In this document: positions 6,935-13,747 of the stretch, piece by piece
How positions within the stretch are numbered: position 1 is the stretch's first letter
How the letters are laid out: each line of letters starts with the position of its first letter
Source: Candidatus Kuenenia stuttgartensis
GTDB lineage: Bacteria > Bacteroidota > Bacteroidia > Chitinophagales > Chitinophagaceae
Assembly (NCBI GenBank): GCA_943330835.2
Contig: CALQJH020000014.1
Span: 1-13,747, forward strand
Direction of reading: 5' to 3'
DNA length: 13,747 nt
Translations under genes and position numbers: made by a program
The notes under the pieces: model-generated
What the model saw: only the letters and a program-made list of their open reading frames with translations
Told to the model about the DNA's origin: nothing
The model's database searches: none

Positions 6935-9040
6935 CTATTCTATAATTATTTTTTCTGTTCTTGTGCCCACCCTCATCAGATAAATACCTTTTGGTAGATT
7001 ATTTACATTAATGGTATGACTTCCGATAGAAAACGCTTGTTTTATAACCAATGCGCCTGCGTTGTTATAGATATTTACTATAGCTGCTTCATCAAGGTTC
7101 AGATTCAAAATACCATTGGCAATCTGGTTTGGATTAATGACAGGCTGATTACTCTTACTGTTGAAAAAAACTTTCGCTGTATTACTATAACTGAAATGGC
7201 CATCCAAATCCCTTTGCATTAGACGATAATAATTCACACCATTTGCAGGATTAATATGAGTAAAATTATAGTATTCGATTGCAGTACTGTTACCTGCAGA
7301 TGGAACGGTACCGATAGTATTCCATGTAATCAAATCTGTGCTTTGTTGGATCAGAAATTCCATGGTGTTTTCTTCAGTAGCTGTGCTCCAGTTAATTAAA
7401 ACTGAAGAAAATTGCTTTTGTACATTAAAACTAAGCCAGGTCAAAGGTAAAGTTGTGGTCGAATTAGAGCAATCGAAAGTGATACCACCGCTTGAATTCA
7501 AACTAGCCGGAGATGCTGCAAGGATAAAAGTTGTGCTATTCGTTGGATCTCCAATCGATCCACCTGTATTATGACCAAGATACCAATACTGATCAGTAGA
7601 TCCGGAACTGTAAAAAGCAAGAATAAAATGCCCCCCCACACTGATATCAGTAAAGTTCAGGCCAGGGTTTGGTGAAAATAGTTGTTTCGTTAAAGGCACA
7701 GAAAATGAACCTGTAGATCCATTTTCACCTAGCATGCCTGCAGCGCTGTCACCCCAGCCAAACACCTGTCCAGTAGTAGTTATAGCTGCCATACAAAAAA
7801 GATCTCCTTCTGTATCACCGTCTATTTTAATTATATCTTGGAGATCAGTTAAACCATCAGTGCCCTTTACGGTTACAAATGTAGGTTGGTTAAAAGTTGT
7901 AGTGGAATTATTGATACCTAGACAACCATTGGTATTCGTTCCACAACCATATACTTTTTTGTCATCGCAAAGTAGAAATAATGTACTCTGACTTGGTGTT
8001 TTATTACCGAGGCAAACAACATCCTTCACTACTTTACCCGCCGGTATTGTTGCGCTCATATCATAAGCGTAATTATAACTAGTAGCTGTATTTACTACAC
8101 CTGCAACATTTGCAGGTGCGCCCCAATAATAAAGTTTGTTAATTGAAGTGGCAGCTAATAACCCCGAACTACTTAAAGACATTTTTGTTACTCCGGTGAG
8201 GAAAGTAATACCATCTGATAAAGTAACATGGTGCCATATAGCATTACCTGCAGCAGCTTTATCTCCCTGAAGATTAGCTACCTTAGTAAGTATGTAGATA
8301 TTACCTGTGCTAGTAAGTATAGCAAATGCTGTTTGGGATACGTCTACTTGTACAATATCAGTAATGGCTACTCCAGCGGGTAATTTAGCAGTCACATTAC
8401 TATTAGCTGCCAATAAACTTGCCCCTCCAAAATTGGCCATTGAAGTTATTGCGGTGATATTCGCTGCGGTTCCAAAAACATATAAATTGGTGGAAGTACG
8501 CAGCACCATAACACTCAAACCATTTGCACCACCACTGCTAGAGGATTTTACTTCTAAAGGCACACCCGCATAACCTGTTACCAATGTTGGTGATGTAATA
8601 TTAGTGCCGGAACCAGTGATATACAATTGCATATTTTGTCCCCAGGCCAATAAGGCATTTGTACCTGCATTATTACCAATATATAAATTGGAGTGCCATG
8701 ATCCAGTAAAACGGTTAACTGTATTAGGAACACAGTTTCCTGACACTTGCAATGAATGTGCGATATTGGGATTTTCTTCAAAATCTCCTTCCTCATTATT
8801 ATAACTAGGGAATGCATTAAAAAGCGAGGAGTGCTTTTGATGGATTGTAGTATAATTAACAGGTTCAACATTCCTGATTTTACTAGTAATAAAATTCATT
8901 TCCGAACTTGTCGCCGGAATAGGAATAATCTCCTTTCCTGGAGTGGGAAACAATATTGATGATGTAAAAGATACAAGGATAAAAAAAGGCAAGATGGCGC
9001 CAGCTAAAATCCACAATTTGTTAAAGATGTTCTTCTTCAT
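6935..9040 (-). CDS. T9SS-secreted RCC1-like beta-propeller protein
   Basis: The 701-residue protein starts MKKNIFNKLWILAGAILPFF, an N-terminal signal or anchor sequence. Residues about 105-515 carry degenerate RCC1-type repeats marked by W/Y-G motifs and clusters such as LLAWGQNMQLY (130-140), LYVFG (186-190), LYYWGAP (303-309), KVYGCGTNTNGCLG (362-375) and QVFGWGDSAAGMLG (425-438). The last is the classic RCC1 pattern (V-x-x-W-G-x-N-x-x-G-x-L-G). Residues about 531-624 are the same linker module as in the 399-residue protein (LPLTWLSFNV... INWSTATEEN... NYYRLMQRDLDG). The final 70 residues fit a T9SS type A sorting tail (VNIYNNAGALV, then LPKGIYLMRV), though the usual YPNP motif is replaced by INPNQ. 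It probably becomes a surface or released binding protein. RCC1 folds bind proteins in eukaryotes; the ligand here is unknown. Confidence 0.82.
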   Translation of the reverse strand: MKKNIFNKLWILAGAILPFFILVSFTSSILFPTPGKEIIPIPATSSEMNFITSKIRNVEPVNYTTIHQKHSSLFNAFPSYNNEEGDFEENPNIAHSLQVSGNCVPNTVNRFTGSWHSNLYIGNNAGTNALLAWGQNMQLYITGSGTNITSPTLVTGYAGVPLEVKSSSSGGANGLSVMVLRTSTNLYVFGTAANITAITSMANFGGASLLAANSNVTAKLPAGVAITDIVQVDVSQTAFAILTSTGNIYILTKVANLQGDKAAAGNAIWHHVTLSDGITFLTGVTKMSLSSSGLLAATSINKLYYWGAPANVAGVVNTATSYNYAYDMSATIPAGKVVKDVVCLGNKTPSQSTLFLLCDDKKVYGCGTNTNGCLGINNSTTTFNQPTFVTVKGTDGLTDLQDIIKIDGDTEGDLFCMAAITTTGQVFGWGDSAAGMLGENGSTGSFSVPLTKQLFSPNPGLNFTDISVGGHFILAFYSSGSTDQYWYLGHNTGGSIGDPTNSTTFILAASPASLNSSGGITFDCSNSTTTLPLTWLSFNVQKQFSSVLINWSTATEENTMEFLIQQSTDLITWNTIGTVPSAGNSTAIEYYNFTHINPANGVNYYRLMQRDLDGHFSYSNTAKVFFNSKSNQPVINPNQIANGILNLNLDEAAIVNIYNNAGALVIKQAFSIGSHTINVNNLPKGIYLMRVGTRTEKIIIE

Positions 9041-9098
9041 AATATTCAGAATTATATTTTTAAATTATAGACTGTATTTTAAAATCAACCCCTAAAAC

Positions 9099-9144
9099 AC
9101 AAAAATAAAAGAACTTCACATTTGTGAAGTTCTTTTATTTTTGT
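9099..9144 (-). terminator. Strong terminator immediately after tRNA-Pro
   Basis: Positions 9099-9119 and 9124-9144 are perfectly complementary over 21 bp around a 4-base loop. The core is GAACTTCAC / GTGAAGTTC flanked by A- and T-runs. On the minus strand the 3' arm ends in TTCTTTTATTTTTGTGTTTT, an effective U-tract. Base 9144 is also the discriminator position of tRNA-Pro, so the terminator begins without any spacer. It should end the two-tRNA transcript. The A/T symmetry would let it act on the other strand too, though no plus-strand gene needs it. Confidence 0.9.
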
Positions 9145-9218
9145 CGGGATGGCAAGATTCGAACTTGCGACCTCCTGGTCCCAAACCAGGCGCGATAACC
9201 GGGCTACGCTACATCCCG
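9144..9218 (-). tRNA. tRNA-Pro (anticodon UGG)
   Basis: The minus strand folds as a standard cloverleaf. CGGGATG (9218-9212) pairs with CATCCCG (9151-9145), with discriminator A at 9144. The anticodon arm is CCTGG-TTTGGGA-CCAGG, giving anticodon TGG. The T arm GCAAG-TTCGAAT-CTTGC is perfect. CCA is not encoded. A wobble U at position 34 lets it read most or all Pro codons. Confidence 0.97.
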
Positions 9219-9277
9219 AACGGTATTATTAGCCCTAAGGAATCCATATTAAAAAACTCCTCAATTTAAAAAACTTA

Positions 9278-9367
<90 letters not shown>

Positions 9368-9397
9368 TTTTGTAACCAACCCTTTTTGAAGGGGCAG

Positions 9398-9428
9398 CAA
9401 AAATACAATTGTAAAAGGTAATACCCAA
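9398..9428 (-). promoter_or_regulatory. Bacteroidota-type promoter of the tRNA-Ser/tRNA-Pro unit
   Basis: On the minus strand TTG (9428-9426) is followed after 20 bases by TATTTTTG (9405-9398), an exact match to the Bacteroidota -33/-7 consensus TTG-N19-21-TAnnTTTG. The predicted start is near 9391-9394, about 25 bases before tRNA-Ser. This is the clearest promoter in the window and a good calibrator for the others. Confidence 0.85.
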
Positions 9429-9522
9429 ATCAAAATTGAAAAAGAAAGAAATAATTTTCGCTTAGACTCAAAAAAAACAAACTTTATTAAAACCTAGGAC
9501 TAATTATCTCTTTTTATAATTT

Positions 9523-10956
9523 CTACATTGCAGCCAATTGTACTTTATGCTGTAATTCTAATACACTCTCTTTGAAAAGATTATCAGTATCCATCAGATC
9601 TTTCACCGTTTGACAACTATGTATTACTGTTGTATGGTCTCTTCCTCCAAAATGCTCTCCTATTGTCTTCAAAGAATTTTTAGTAAAGGCCTTTGATAAG
9701 AACATGGTAATCTGTCTTGCCTGAACAATTTCCCTTTTTCTGGTTTTTTGCAATAACTTATCGTATGGAACGTCAAAATAATCACAAACCATTTTTTGTA
9801 TAGTATCAATCGTTACTTCCTTACTGGAGGATTTCACAAAATTGCGCAATACTTTTTTGGTTAACTCCAGATCTATTTCCCTTTTGTTTAGAGAAGATTG
9901 TGCCAACAAAGAAATTAAAGCTCCTTCCAATTCCCGCACATTACTATTAATGTTATACGCAATATATTTAACTACTTCACGAGGCATTTCTAATCCATCG
10001 TGCTTCATTTTACTCTCTAGTATTTCAATCTTGGTTTCGTAATCTGGTGCTTGCAAATCCGCACTCAATCCCCAGCGAAAGCGACTCAGCAAACGCTCTT
10101 GTACACCTTCTAAATCTTTTGGAGATTTATCACTAGTTAAAATTAATTGTTTACCACTTTGATGCAAATGATTGAAAATAGAAAAGAACGCATCCTGTGA
10201 TTTTTCAGCTCTGTTAAAGAACTGTACATCATCTATAATCAACACATCTATTAATTGATAGAAATGAATGAAATCATTTATCGCATTGTTTTTACCGTGA
10301 TCAATAAACTGGTTGATAAACTTTTCTGAACTCACATACAACACTACTTTGTTGTTGTACAATCTTTTTACTTCATTTCCAATCGCCTGAGCCAAATGCG
10401 TTTTCCCCAATCCAACACCTCCATAAATCACCAAAGGATTGAAAGATGTTGTACCTGGTTTTTCTGCAACGGTTTTCCCTGCTCTTCTTGCTACTCTGTT
10501 ACAATCGCCTTCAATAAAAGAATCAAATGTGTACGAACTATTTAATTGGGGATCAATCTGCATTTTCTTTAACCCTGGAATCACAAATGGATTTTTAACA
10601 GGGTTATTAATCACCAATGGAAAATCCATTTCATTATTGGAATATAATTTATACCCATTTCCTGAAACATCCATTGTTAATGGCTTATTCTTACTATTGC
10701 CACTGTCAACCATAATTCTATATTCCAATCTTGCTTCTTTTCCTAATTCTCTTTTCAAAGTTTTGGCTAGAAGTGAAACATAATGCTCTTCAAGATATTC
10801 ATAAAAAAATTGACTTGGAACTTGTATCGTAAGAACTTTATCTTTTAATCCTACAGGTCTGATGGGTTCAAACCAAGTTTTAAAATGCTGCCATTCTACG
10901 ATATCCTTAATAATCTCTAAACAATTTTGCCATACTTTTTCAAAAGACTTCTCCAT
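9523..10956 (-). CDS. dnaA: Chromosomal replication initiator protein DnaA
   Basis: The 477-residue product has all four DnaA domains. Domain I (about 1-85) contains VWQNCLEII and WFEPIRP. A short linker domain II (about 86-135) follows. The AAA+ domain III (about 136-350) has Walker A GGVGLGKT 179-186, Walker B VLIIDD 238-243, the Box VII segment ERLLSRFRWG with probable arginine finger R292, and sensor 2 R341 in NVRELEGAL. Domain IV carries the DNA-binding signature GGRDHTTVIHSC (437-448). DnaA-ATP binds TTATCCACA-type boxes, opens the origin and often represses its own gene. The length is normal and all key residues are present. The start fits the family's usual MEKSFEKVW-like N-terminus. 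It is divergent from the DUF3127 gene and downstream of its own promoter region, with tRNA genes beyond its 3' end. Confidence 0.98.
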   Translation of the reverse strand: MEKSFEKVWQNCLEIIKDIVEWQHFKTWFEPIRPVGLKDKVLTIQVPSQFFYEYLEEHYVSLLAKTLKRELGKEARLEYRIMVDSGNSKNKPLTMDVSGNGYKLYSNNEMDFPLVINNPVKNPFVIPGLKKMQIDPQLNSSYTFDSFIEGDCNRVARRAGKTVAEKPGTTSFNPLVIYGGVGLGKTHLAQAIGNEVKRLYNNKVVLYVSSEKFINQFIDHGKNNAINDFIHFYQLIDVLIIDDVQFFNRAEKSQDAFFSIFNHLHQSGKQLILTSDKSPKDLEGVQERLLSRFRWGLSADLQAPDYETKIEILESKMKHDGLEMPREVVKYIAYNINSNVRELEGALISLLAQSSLNKREIDLELTKKVLRNFVKSSSKEVTIDTIQKMVCDYFDVPYDKLLQKTRKREIVQARQITMFLSKAFTKNSLKTIGEHFGGRDHTTVIHSCQTVKDLMDTDNLFKESVLELQHKVQLAAM

Positions 10957-11037
10957 TATTCCAAAAACGATTTATATAATGAGTTAATGATGTTGTTGTT
11001 GTTCTACTATTTCAGTCAATTCGCATTCAACCGAATC

Positions 11038-11046
11038 TTATCCACC
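11038..11046 (+). promoter_or_regulatory. Single DnaA-box-like site upstream of dnaA
   Basis: TTATCCACC matches eight of nine bases of the DnaA box TTATCCACA. It lies about 80 bases before the dnaA start, where an autoregulatory box would be expected. Only one good match was seen, so it is not evidence of an origin. Confidence 0.35.
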
Positions 11047-11269
11047 TCTTTTCAACGGGACGGCGAATATCTAACGAAAATGTTGAAAAAAAAATTTTTT
11101 ATTCTCTTGCTTTTCCCGTAAGTAATACAATATGGCAATTTTATCTTTACAAAAATTTGTCGGGAATTGAAAATAGTGCTTTTTTAACCGAAAAAAATTA
11201 TTTTTCAATATTTATTTTTAATCGCTCCCAAAAGCCACATTTTCTGCTGAAAGTCTGAGGAAATCCTCG

Positions 11270-11300
11270 TTCGCTGTTAATAAAAATAGTTTTACATTTG
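11270..11300 (+). promoter_or_regulatory. Bacteroidota-type promoter of the DUF3127 gene
   Basis: TACATTTG (11293-11300) matches the -7 consensus TAnnTTTG exactly. It is preceded, after 20 bases, by TTC (11270-11272) in place of TTG. Transcription would start about 14 bases before the ATG at 11321. The spacing equals that of the tRNA promoter. Confidence 0.6.
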
Positions 11301-11320
11301 ACGTCTTAAACTATTAATTT

Positions 11321-11713
11321 ATGAGCTACGAATTAGCAGGAAAACTGGTTGCGAAATATGACACTGTTCAAAGAACTGAAACTTTCAAAACCAGAGAGTT
11401 TGTGGTAGAGAAATCCGAAGATATCAACGGAAGAACAATCGTCAATTACGTGAAATTTCAATGTGTGCAAGATAAAACCAATATTGTAGACCGCGTGAAT
11501 GCTGGGGATGATGTTAAAGTCTATTTCAACATCAAAGGTTCTAAATGGGAAAAAGACGGAAAAACAAACTACATCACCAATCTGGATGCATGGAGAATTG
11601 AACAAATTCTTCAATCAGGCAGCAAGTCTGGCAGTTCAGATAATGATTATTTTGAACCCTTAGATACTTTTTCATCGACAGCACCTGATGCCGTTGATGA
11701 TCTCCCTTTTTAA
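11321..11713 (+). CDS. DUF3127 family protein with SSB-like acidic C-terminal tip
   Basis: The 130-residue protein fits DUF3127, a small family typical of Bacteroidota. An N-terminal ELAGKLVAKYDT strand is followed by FKTREFVVE (about 22-30), VNYVKFQCVQDK (41-52), AGDDVKVYFNIKGSKWEKDGK (from 61) and TNLDAWRIE (87-94). This alternation of strands looks like an OB-fold. The last third (about 97-130) is Ser/Asp-rich and disordered in appearance. It ends in DAVDDLPF, close to the DDDIPF tip by which single-stranded DNA-binding proteins recruit partners. A role in single-stranded DNA metabolism is inference from fold, tail and proximity to dnaA; the family's biochemical function is unassigned. The start follows a good promoter and gives a normal family N-terminus. 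The next gene begins 43 bases downstream and may be cotranscribed. Confidence 0.8.
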   Translation: MSYELAGKLVAKYDTVQRTETFKTREFVVEKSEDINGRTIVNYVKFQCVQDKTNIVDRVNAGDDVKVYFNIKGSKWEKDGKTNYITNLDAWRIEQILQSGSKSGSSDNDYFEPLDTFSSTAPDAVDDLPF

Positions 11714-11755
11714 TTAACTCCTACTATCCTTGTTTTTAGGGTAAATTCCTAACAC

Positions 11756-13324
11756 ATGCAACAGAAAGTAACACTTCGTCTCAGTCCAGCTGAGGCTGCT
11801 AACGACCAAGATATTAAACGGAAAATATCGCAACAATCTGGTGCGAAAGAATCCACTATTTCTGGCTTTCAATTATTGAAAAAATCTATTGACGCCAGAG
11901 GGAAAAATATTTTTTTTAATATTACGCTGAATGCGTTTATTAATGAGCCCTTCCGGTTGTCTACCTCTCCTGAATTTCAGTTCAAAGACGTTGGGCAATC
12001 AAGCCGAACGGCAATTATTATTGGTGCAGGACCTGCAGGATTGTTTGCTGCACTAAAACTTATTGAATCAGGCGTAAAACCTATTATCCTTGAACGAGGA
12101 AAAGATGTAAAAAGCAGAAGGCGGGACCTTGCTATACTAAACAAACAAGGAATCATTAACCCGGAAAGCAATTACTGTTTTGGTGAAGGCGGCGCCGGCA
12201 CTTATAGCGATGGCAAACTTTATACAAGAAGCAATAAAAGAGGTGATATCAATAGGATTCTGCAATTATTTGTGAAATTTGGTGCGCCTGAGAATATTTT
12301 ATACGATGCTCATCCACATATAGGAACCAATAAACTTCCTCAGATTATTTCGGCTATGAGAGCTTTGATTATCGATTGTGGTGGTGAAGTGCTATTTGAA
12401 AAAAAAGTTACAGATTTTATTATCAATCAAGATAAAATAGATGCAGTAATTACTGCTGATCAAACTAAATTTATTGCTGATTACTATATTCTTGCAACCG
12501 GCCATTCCGCCAGAGATATTTTTGAATTACTCCAACAGAAAAATATATTAATCGAAGCCAAGCCTATTGCACTTGGTGTAAGAGTGGAACACCCTCAAAC
12601 TTTAATAGATAAAATCCAATACCATTGTGATAGTAGAAGTGAATTTTTACCTCCTTCCTCCTATAGTTTGGTACAACAAGTAAACGGAAAAGGAGTATTC
12701 TCCTTTTGTATGTGCCCTGGAGGAATTATTGCAACTGCATCAACACATCCCGGCGAACTCGTTGTAAATGGATGGAGTCCTTCTAAAAGAAATAATCCAT
12801 TCGCCAATAGCGGCATGGTAATAGAAGTTAGTACTGAAGATGCATTCCATGCAACCAAACATTTGAATGTAGGCCCTACGAACCCCTTGCTCTTTATGTA
12901 TTTTCAACAAATGGTAGAGCAAAAAGCCTACAGCATTGGAGGGGGTAATTTTGTAGCCCCCGCTCAAAGAATGGTTGACTTTTGTAATCAAAAAACTTCT
13001 GATTCGCTTCCGCAAAATTCTTATTTACCCGGACTTCATTCAGCAGATTTAAAAACAGTTTTACCGCAATTCATATCTAACGCTTTATCAAATGGCTTAA
13101 AACAATTCGGTAAAAAAATGAAAGGCTATTATACAAACGAAGCCATCTTAGTTGCTACTGAAAGCAGAACCTCAAGCCCAATAAGAAGTCCAAGAAATGA
13201 GGAAACCCTGGCGCATCCGCAAATAAAAAACTTGTTCCCCTGTGGAGAAGGTGCCGGCTATGCAGGTGGGATTGTAAGTGCTGCTATGGATGGAGAAAGA
13301 GTGGCTAGGGTGATTGGGGGTTAG
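11756..13324 (+). CDS. FAD-dependent oxidoreductase, COG2509 type
   Basis: The 522-residue protein has a short N-terminal domain (about 1-80, KVTLRLSPAEA) followed by an FAD-binding Rossmann fold. GAGPAG lies at 90-95 with the ribose-binding E113 at the end of the second strand (PIILERG). GEGGAGTYSDGKL at 143-155 is the hallmark of this family. ATGHSARD (247-254) and the C-terminal flavin-contacting CGEGAGYAGGI (496-506) complete the fold. Cysteines C318 and C320 in FCMCPGG are also characteristic. Length and domain order match the family, which is annotated as an uncharacterised NAD(P)/FAD-dependent dehydrogenase; the substrate is unknown. No signal peptide or membrane segment is present, so it is cytoplasmic. 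It lies 43 bases after the DUF3127 gene on the same strand. Its stop codon lies within the first units of a tetranucleotide repeat. Confidence 0.9.
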   Translation: MQQKVTLRLSPAEAANDQDIKRKISQQSGAKESTISGFQLLKKSIDARGKNIFFNITLNAFINEPFRLSTSPEFQFKDVGQSSRTAIIIGAGPAGLFAALKLIESGVKPIILERGKDVKSRRRDLAILNKQGIINPESNYCFGEGGAGTYSDGKLYTRSNKRGDINRILQLFVKFGAPENILYDAHPHIGTNKLPQIISAMRALIIDCGGEVLFEKKVTDFIINQDKIDAVITADQTKFIADYYILATGHSARDIFELLQQKNILIEAKPIALGVRVEHPQTLIDKIQYHCDSRSEFLPPSSYSLVQQVNGKGVFSFCMCPGGIIATASTHPGELVVNGWSPSKRNNPFANSGMVIEVSTEDAFHATKHLNVGPTNPLLFMYFQQMVEQKAYSIGGGNFVAPAQRMVDFCNQKTSDSLPQNSYLPGLHSADLKTVLPQFISNALSNGLKQFGKKMKGYYTNEAILVATESRTSSPIRSPRNEETLAHPQIKNLFPCGEGAGYAGGIVSAAMDGERVARVIGG

Positions 13325-13380
13325 TTAGTTGGTTAGTTGATTAGTTGATTGGTTGGTTAGTTGATTTTTTTTGGGGGGGG
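13320..13380. repeat. Degenerate RTTR tetranucleotide repeat followed by T8 and G8 tracts
   Basis: Eleven consecutive tetramers (13320-13363) are GTTA, GTTG, ATTA or ATTG, starting at the last two codons of the oxidoreductase gene. An A is followed by eight T (13365-13372) and eight G (13373-13380). Such simple repeats are prone to slippage. The array lies outside coding sequence except for its first few bases, and 156 bases before the next gene. Confidence 0.85.
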
Positions 13381-13469
13381 ATGATAAGGCCTTTTTACAA
13401 TTGAGTTCTGCGGATTACCTATAATTGAGTATTTTCAAGAAAAAATTGTAGTAGTTACTTCGATTCAAC

Positions 13470-13500
13470 TTGGTTTTTAGCTACTGCTGTCGTTTTTTTG
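13470..13500 (+). promoter_or_regulatory. Candidate promoter of the MFS transporter gene
   Basis: TTG (13470-13472) is followed after 20 bases by TTTTTTTG (13493-13500), which matches TAnnTTTG except for T in place of A at the second position. A start near 13506 would give an untranslated leader of about 30 bases. The spacing agrees with the tRNA promoter, but the box is low in complexity. Confidence 0.4.
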
Positions 13501-13536
13501 CACTTAATTATATTGGAAACAAAATAAGAACTCTAT

Positions 13537-13747
13537 ATGAAAAACAAAGGTCTTAGATCGGTAATCGTAGCGTCATCGGTAGGTACTTTAATTGAGTGGT
13601 ATGATTTTTATATTTTCGGGAGTTTGGCCTTGGTTATTTCAACCAAATTCTTTCCGCAAACAAACCCCACTGCAGCCTTCCTCTCCACTCTGGCTACTTT
13701 TGCAGCAGGATTTGTGGTTAGACCCTTTGGCGCATTATTTTTTGGAC
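13537..13747 (+). CDS. MFS transporter, metabolite:H+ symporter (MHS/ProP-like) family, N-terminal part
   Basis: Seventy codons are present before the window ends. The N-terminus reads VIVASSVGTLIEWYDFYIFG (residues 9-28), the first transmembrane helix of the MHS family of major facilitators, with its family-typical E-W-Y-D-F motif. A second membrane segment runs through FLSTLATFAAGFVVRPFGAL. The R-P-F-G-A element is also standard just before the first cytoplasmic loop. Family members import osmolytes, dicarboxylates or aromatic acids with protons. The substrate cannot be told from this part. The chosen ATG fits the usual short cytoplasmic N-terminus (KNKGLR). Confidence 0.9.
   Translation, partial: MKNKGLRSVIVASSVGTLIEWYDFYIFGSLALVISTKFFPQTNPTAAFLSTLATFAAGFVVRPFGALFFG

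Larger units (their letters stand above)
10957..11320. other. Divergent intergenic region between dnaA and the DUF3127 gene
   Basis: This 364-base region must hold the dnaA promoter. No full-consensus minus-strand promoter was found; CAAAAATT at 11150-11157 (minus-strand AATTTTTG) is the nearest -7 box but lacks a TTG. The region includes the DnaA-box-like site at 11038, an A9T6 tract near 11086-11100, a very AT-rich segment (about 11130-11225) and a small GAGG-AAAT-CCTC hairpin at 11257-11268. No RNA gene was recognised. The DUF3127 promoter is listed separately. Confidence 0.5.

Noticed and set aside
10927..11121. 64-residue plus-strand ORF antisense to the dnaA start
   Set aside because: It overlaps the dnaA N-terminus and promoter region, has low-complexity Leu/Phe composition and shows no recognisable motif.
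11257..11268. GAGG-AAAT-CCTC hairpin before the DUF3127 promoter, briefly considered as part of a small RNA
   Set aside because: Only a 4-bp stem, with no flanking conserved RNA signature such as RNase P or SRP RNA.
10957..11320. Possible replication origin upstream of dnaA
   Set aside because: Only one near-match DnaA box (11038-11046) was found, without the cluster expected of an origin. The A9T6 and AT-rich segments alone are common in intergenic DNA.

Overview
The window (about 13.7 kb, AT-rich) comes from a member of the Bacteroidota. Four signs agree: two secreted proteins ending in type IX secretion (T9SS) sorting domains, promoters of the TTG-N20-TAnnTTTG type instead of sigma70 boxes, a DUF3127 protein, and weak or absent Shine-Dalgarno sequences. 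The style of the T9SS proteins, with a conserved linker module before the sorting tail, suggests Chitinophagaceae/Chitinophagales. That rank is inference and was not tested.

Left end (1-610). The first 41 codons of an aspartokinase (probably thrA) run leftward off the window. About 90 bp upstream of its start is an unlisted 25-codon leader ORF with seven Thr codons, two adjacent Ile codons and mutually exclusive hairpins: a threonine-type attenuator. A 39-bp dyad overlapping a promoter-like sequence abuts the leader start codon.

Signalling operon (611-4503, +). Three closely spaced genes encode a soluble HNOBA-PAS-PAS histidine kinase, a single-domain Rcp1/CheY-like receiver, and a receiver-PAS-HisKA_3 (NarX-type) kinase. 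All key phosphotransfer residues are present, but no gene here encodes a DNA-binding or enzymatic output domain, and there is no H-NOX sensor gene.

Export block (4573-9040, -). A cysteine-rich CAP/SCP-domain protein with a signal peptide is followed by two T9SS cargo proteins: a 399-residue protein of unknown function and a 701-residue RCC1-like propeller protein. The two cargo proteins share a roughly 95-residue linker module. A strong hairpin terminator lies downstream of the propeller gene.

Information-processing block (9099-11713). tRNA-Ser(GCU) and tRNA-Pro(UGG) form a small transcription unit on the minus strand with a near-ideal Bacteroidota promoter and a 21-bp-stem terminator. Next is dnaA (-). 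Divergent from it is a DUF3127 gene (+) whose product ends in an SSB-like acidic tip.

Right end (11756-13747, +). A COG2509-type FAD-dependent oxidoreductase is followed by a degenerate tetranucleotide repeat with T8 and G8 tracts, then the first 70 codons of an MHS-family (ProP-like) major facilitator transporter.

Most of this is ordinary chromosome. The parts most worth a second look are the threonine leader, the H-NOX-less HNOBA kinase circuit and the SSB-tailed DUF3127 protein beside dnaA.
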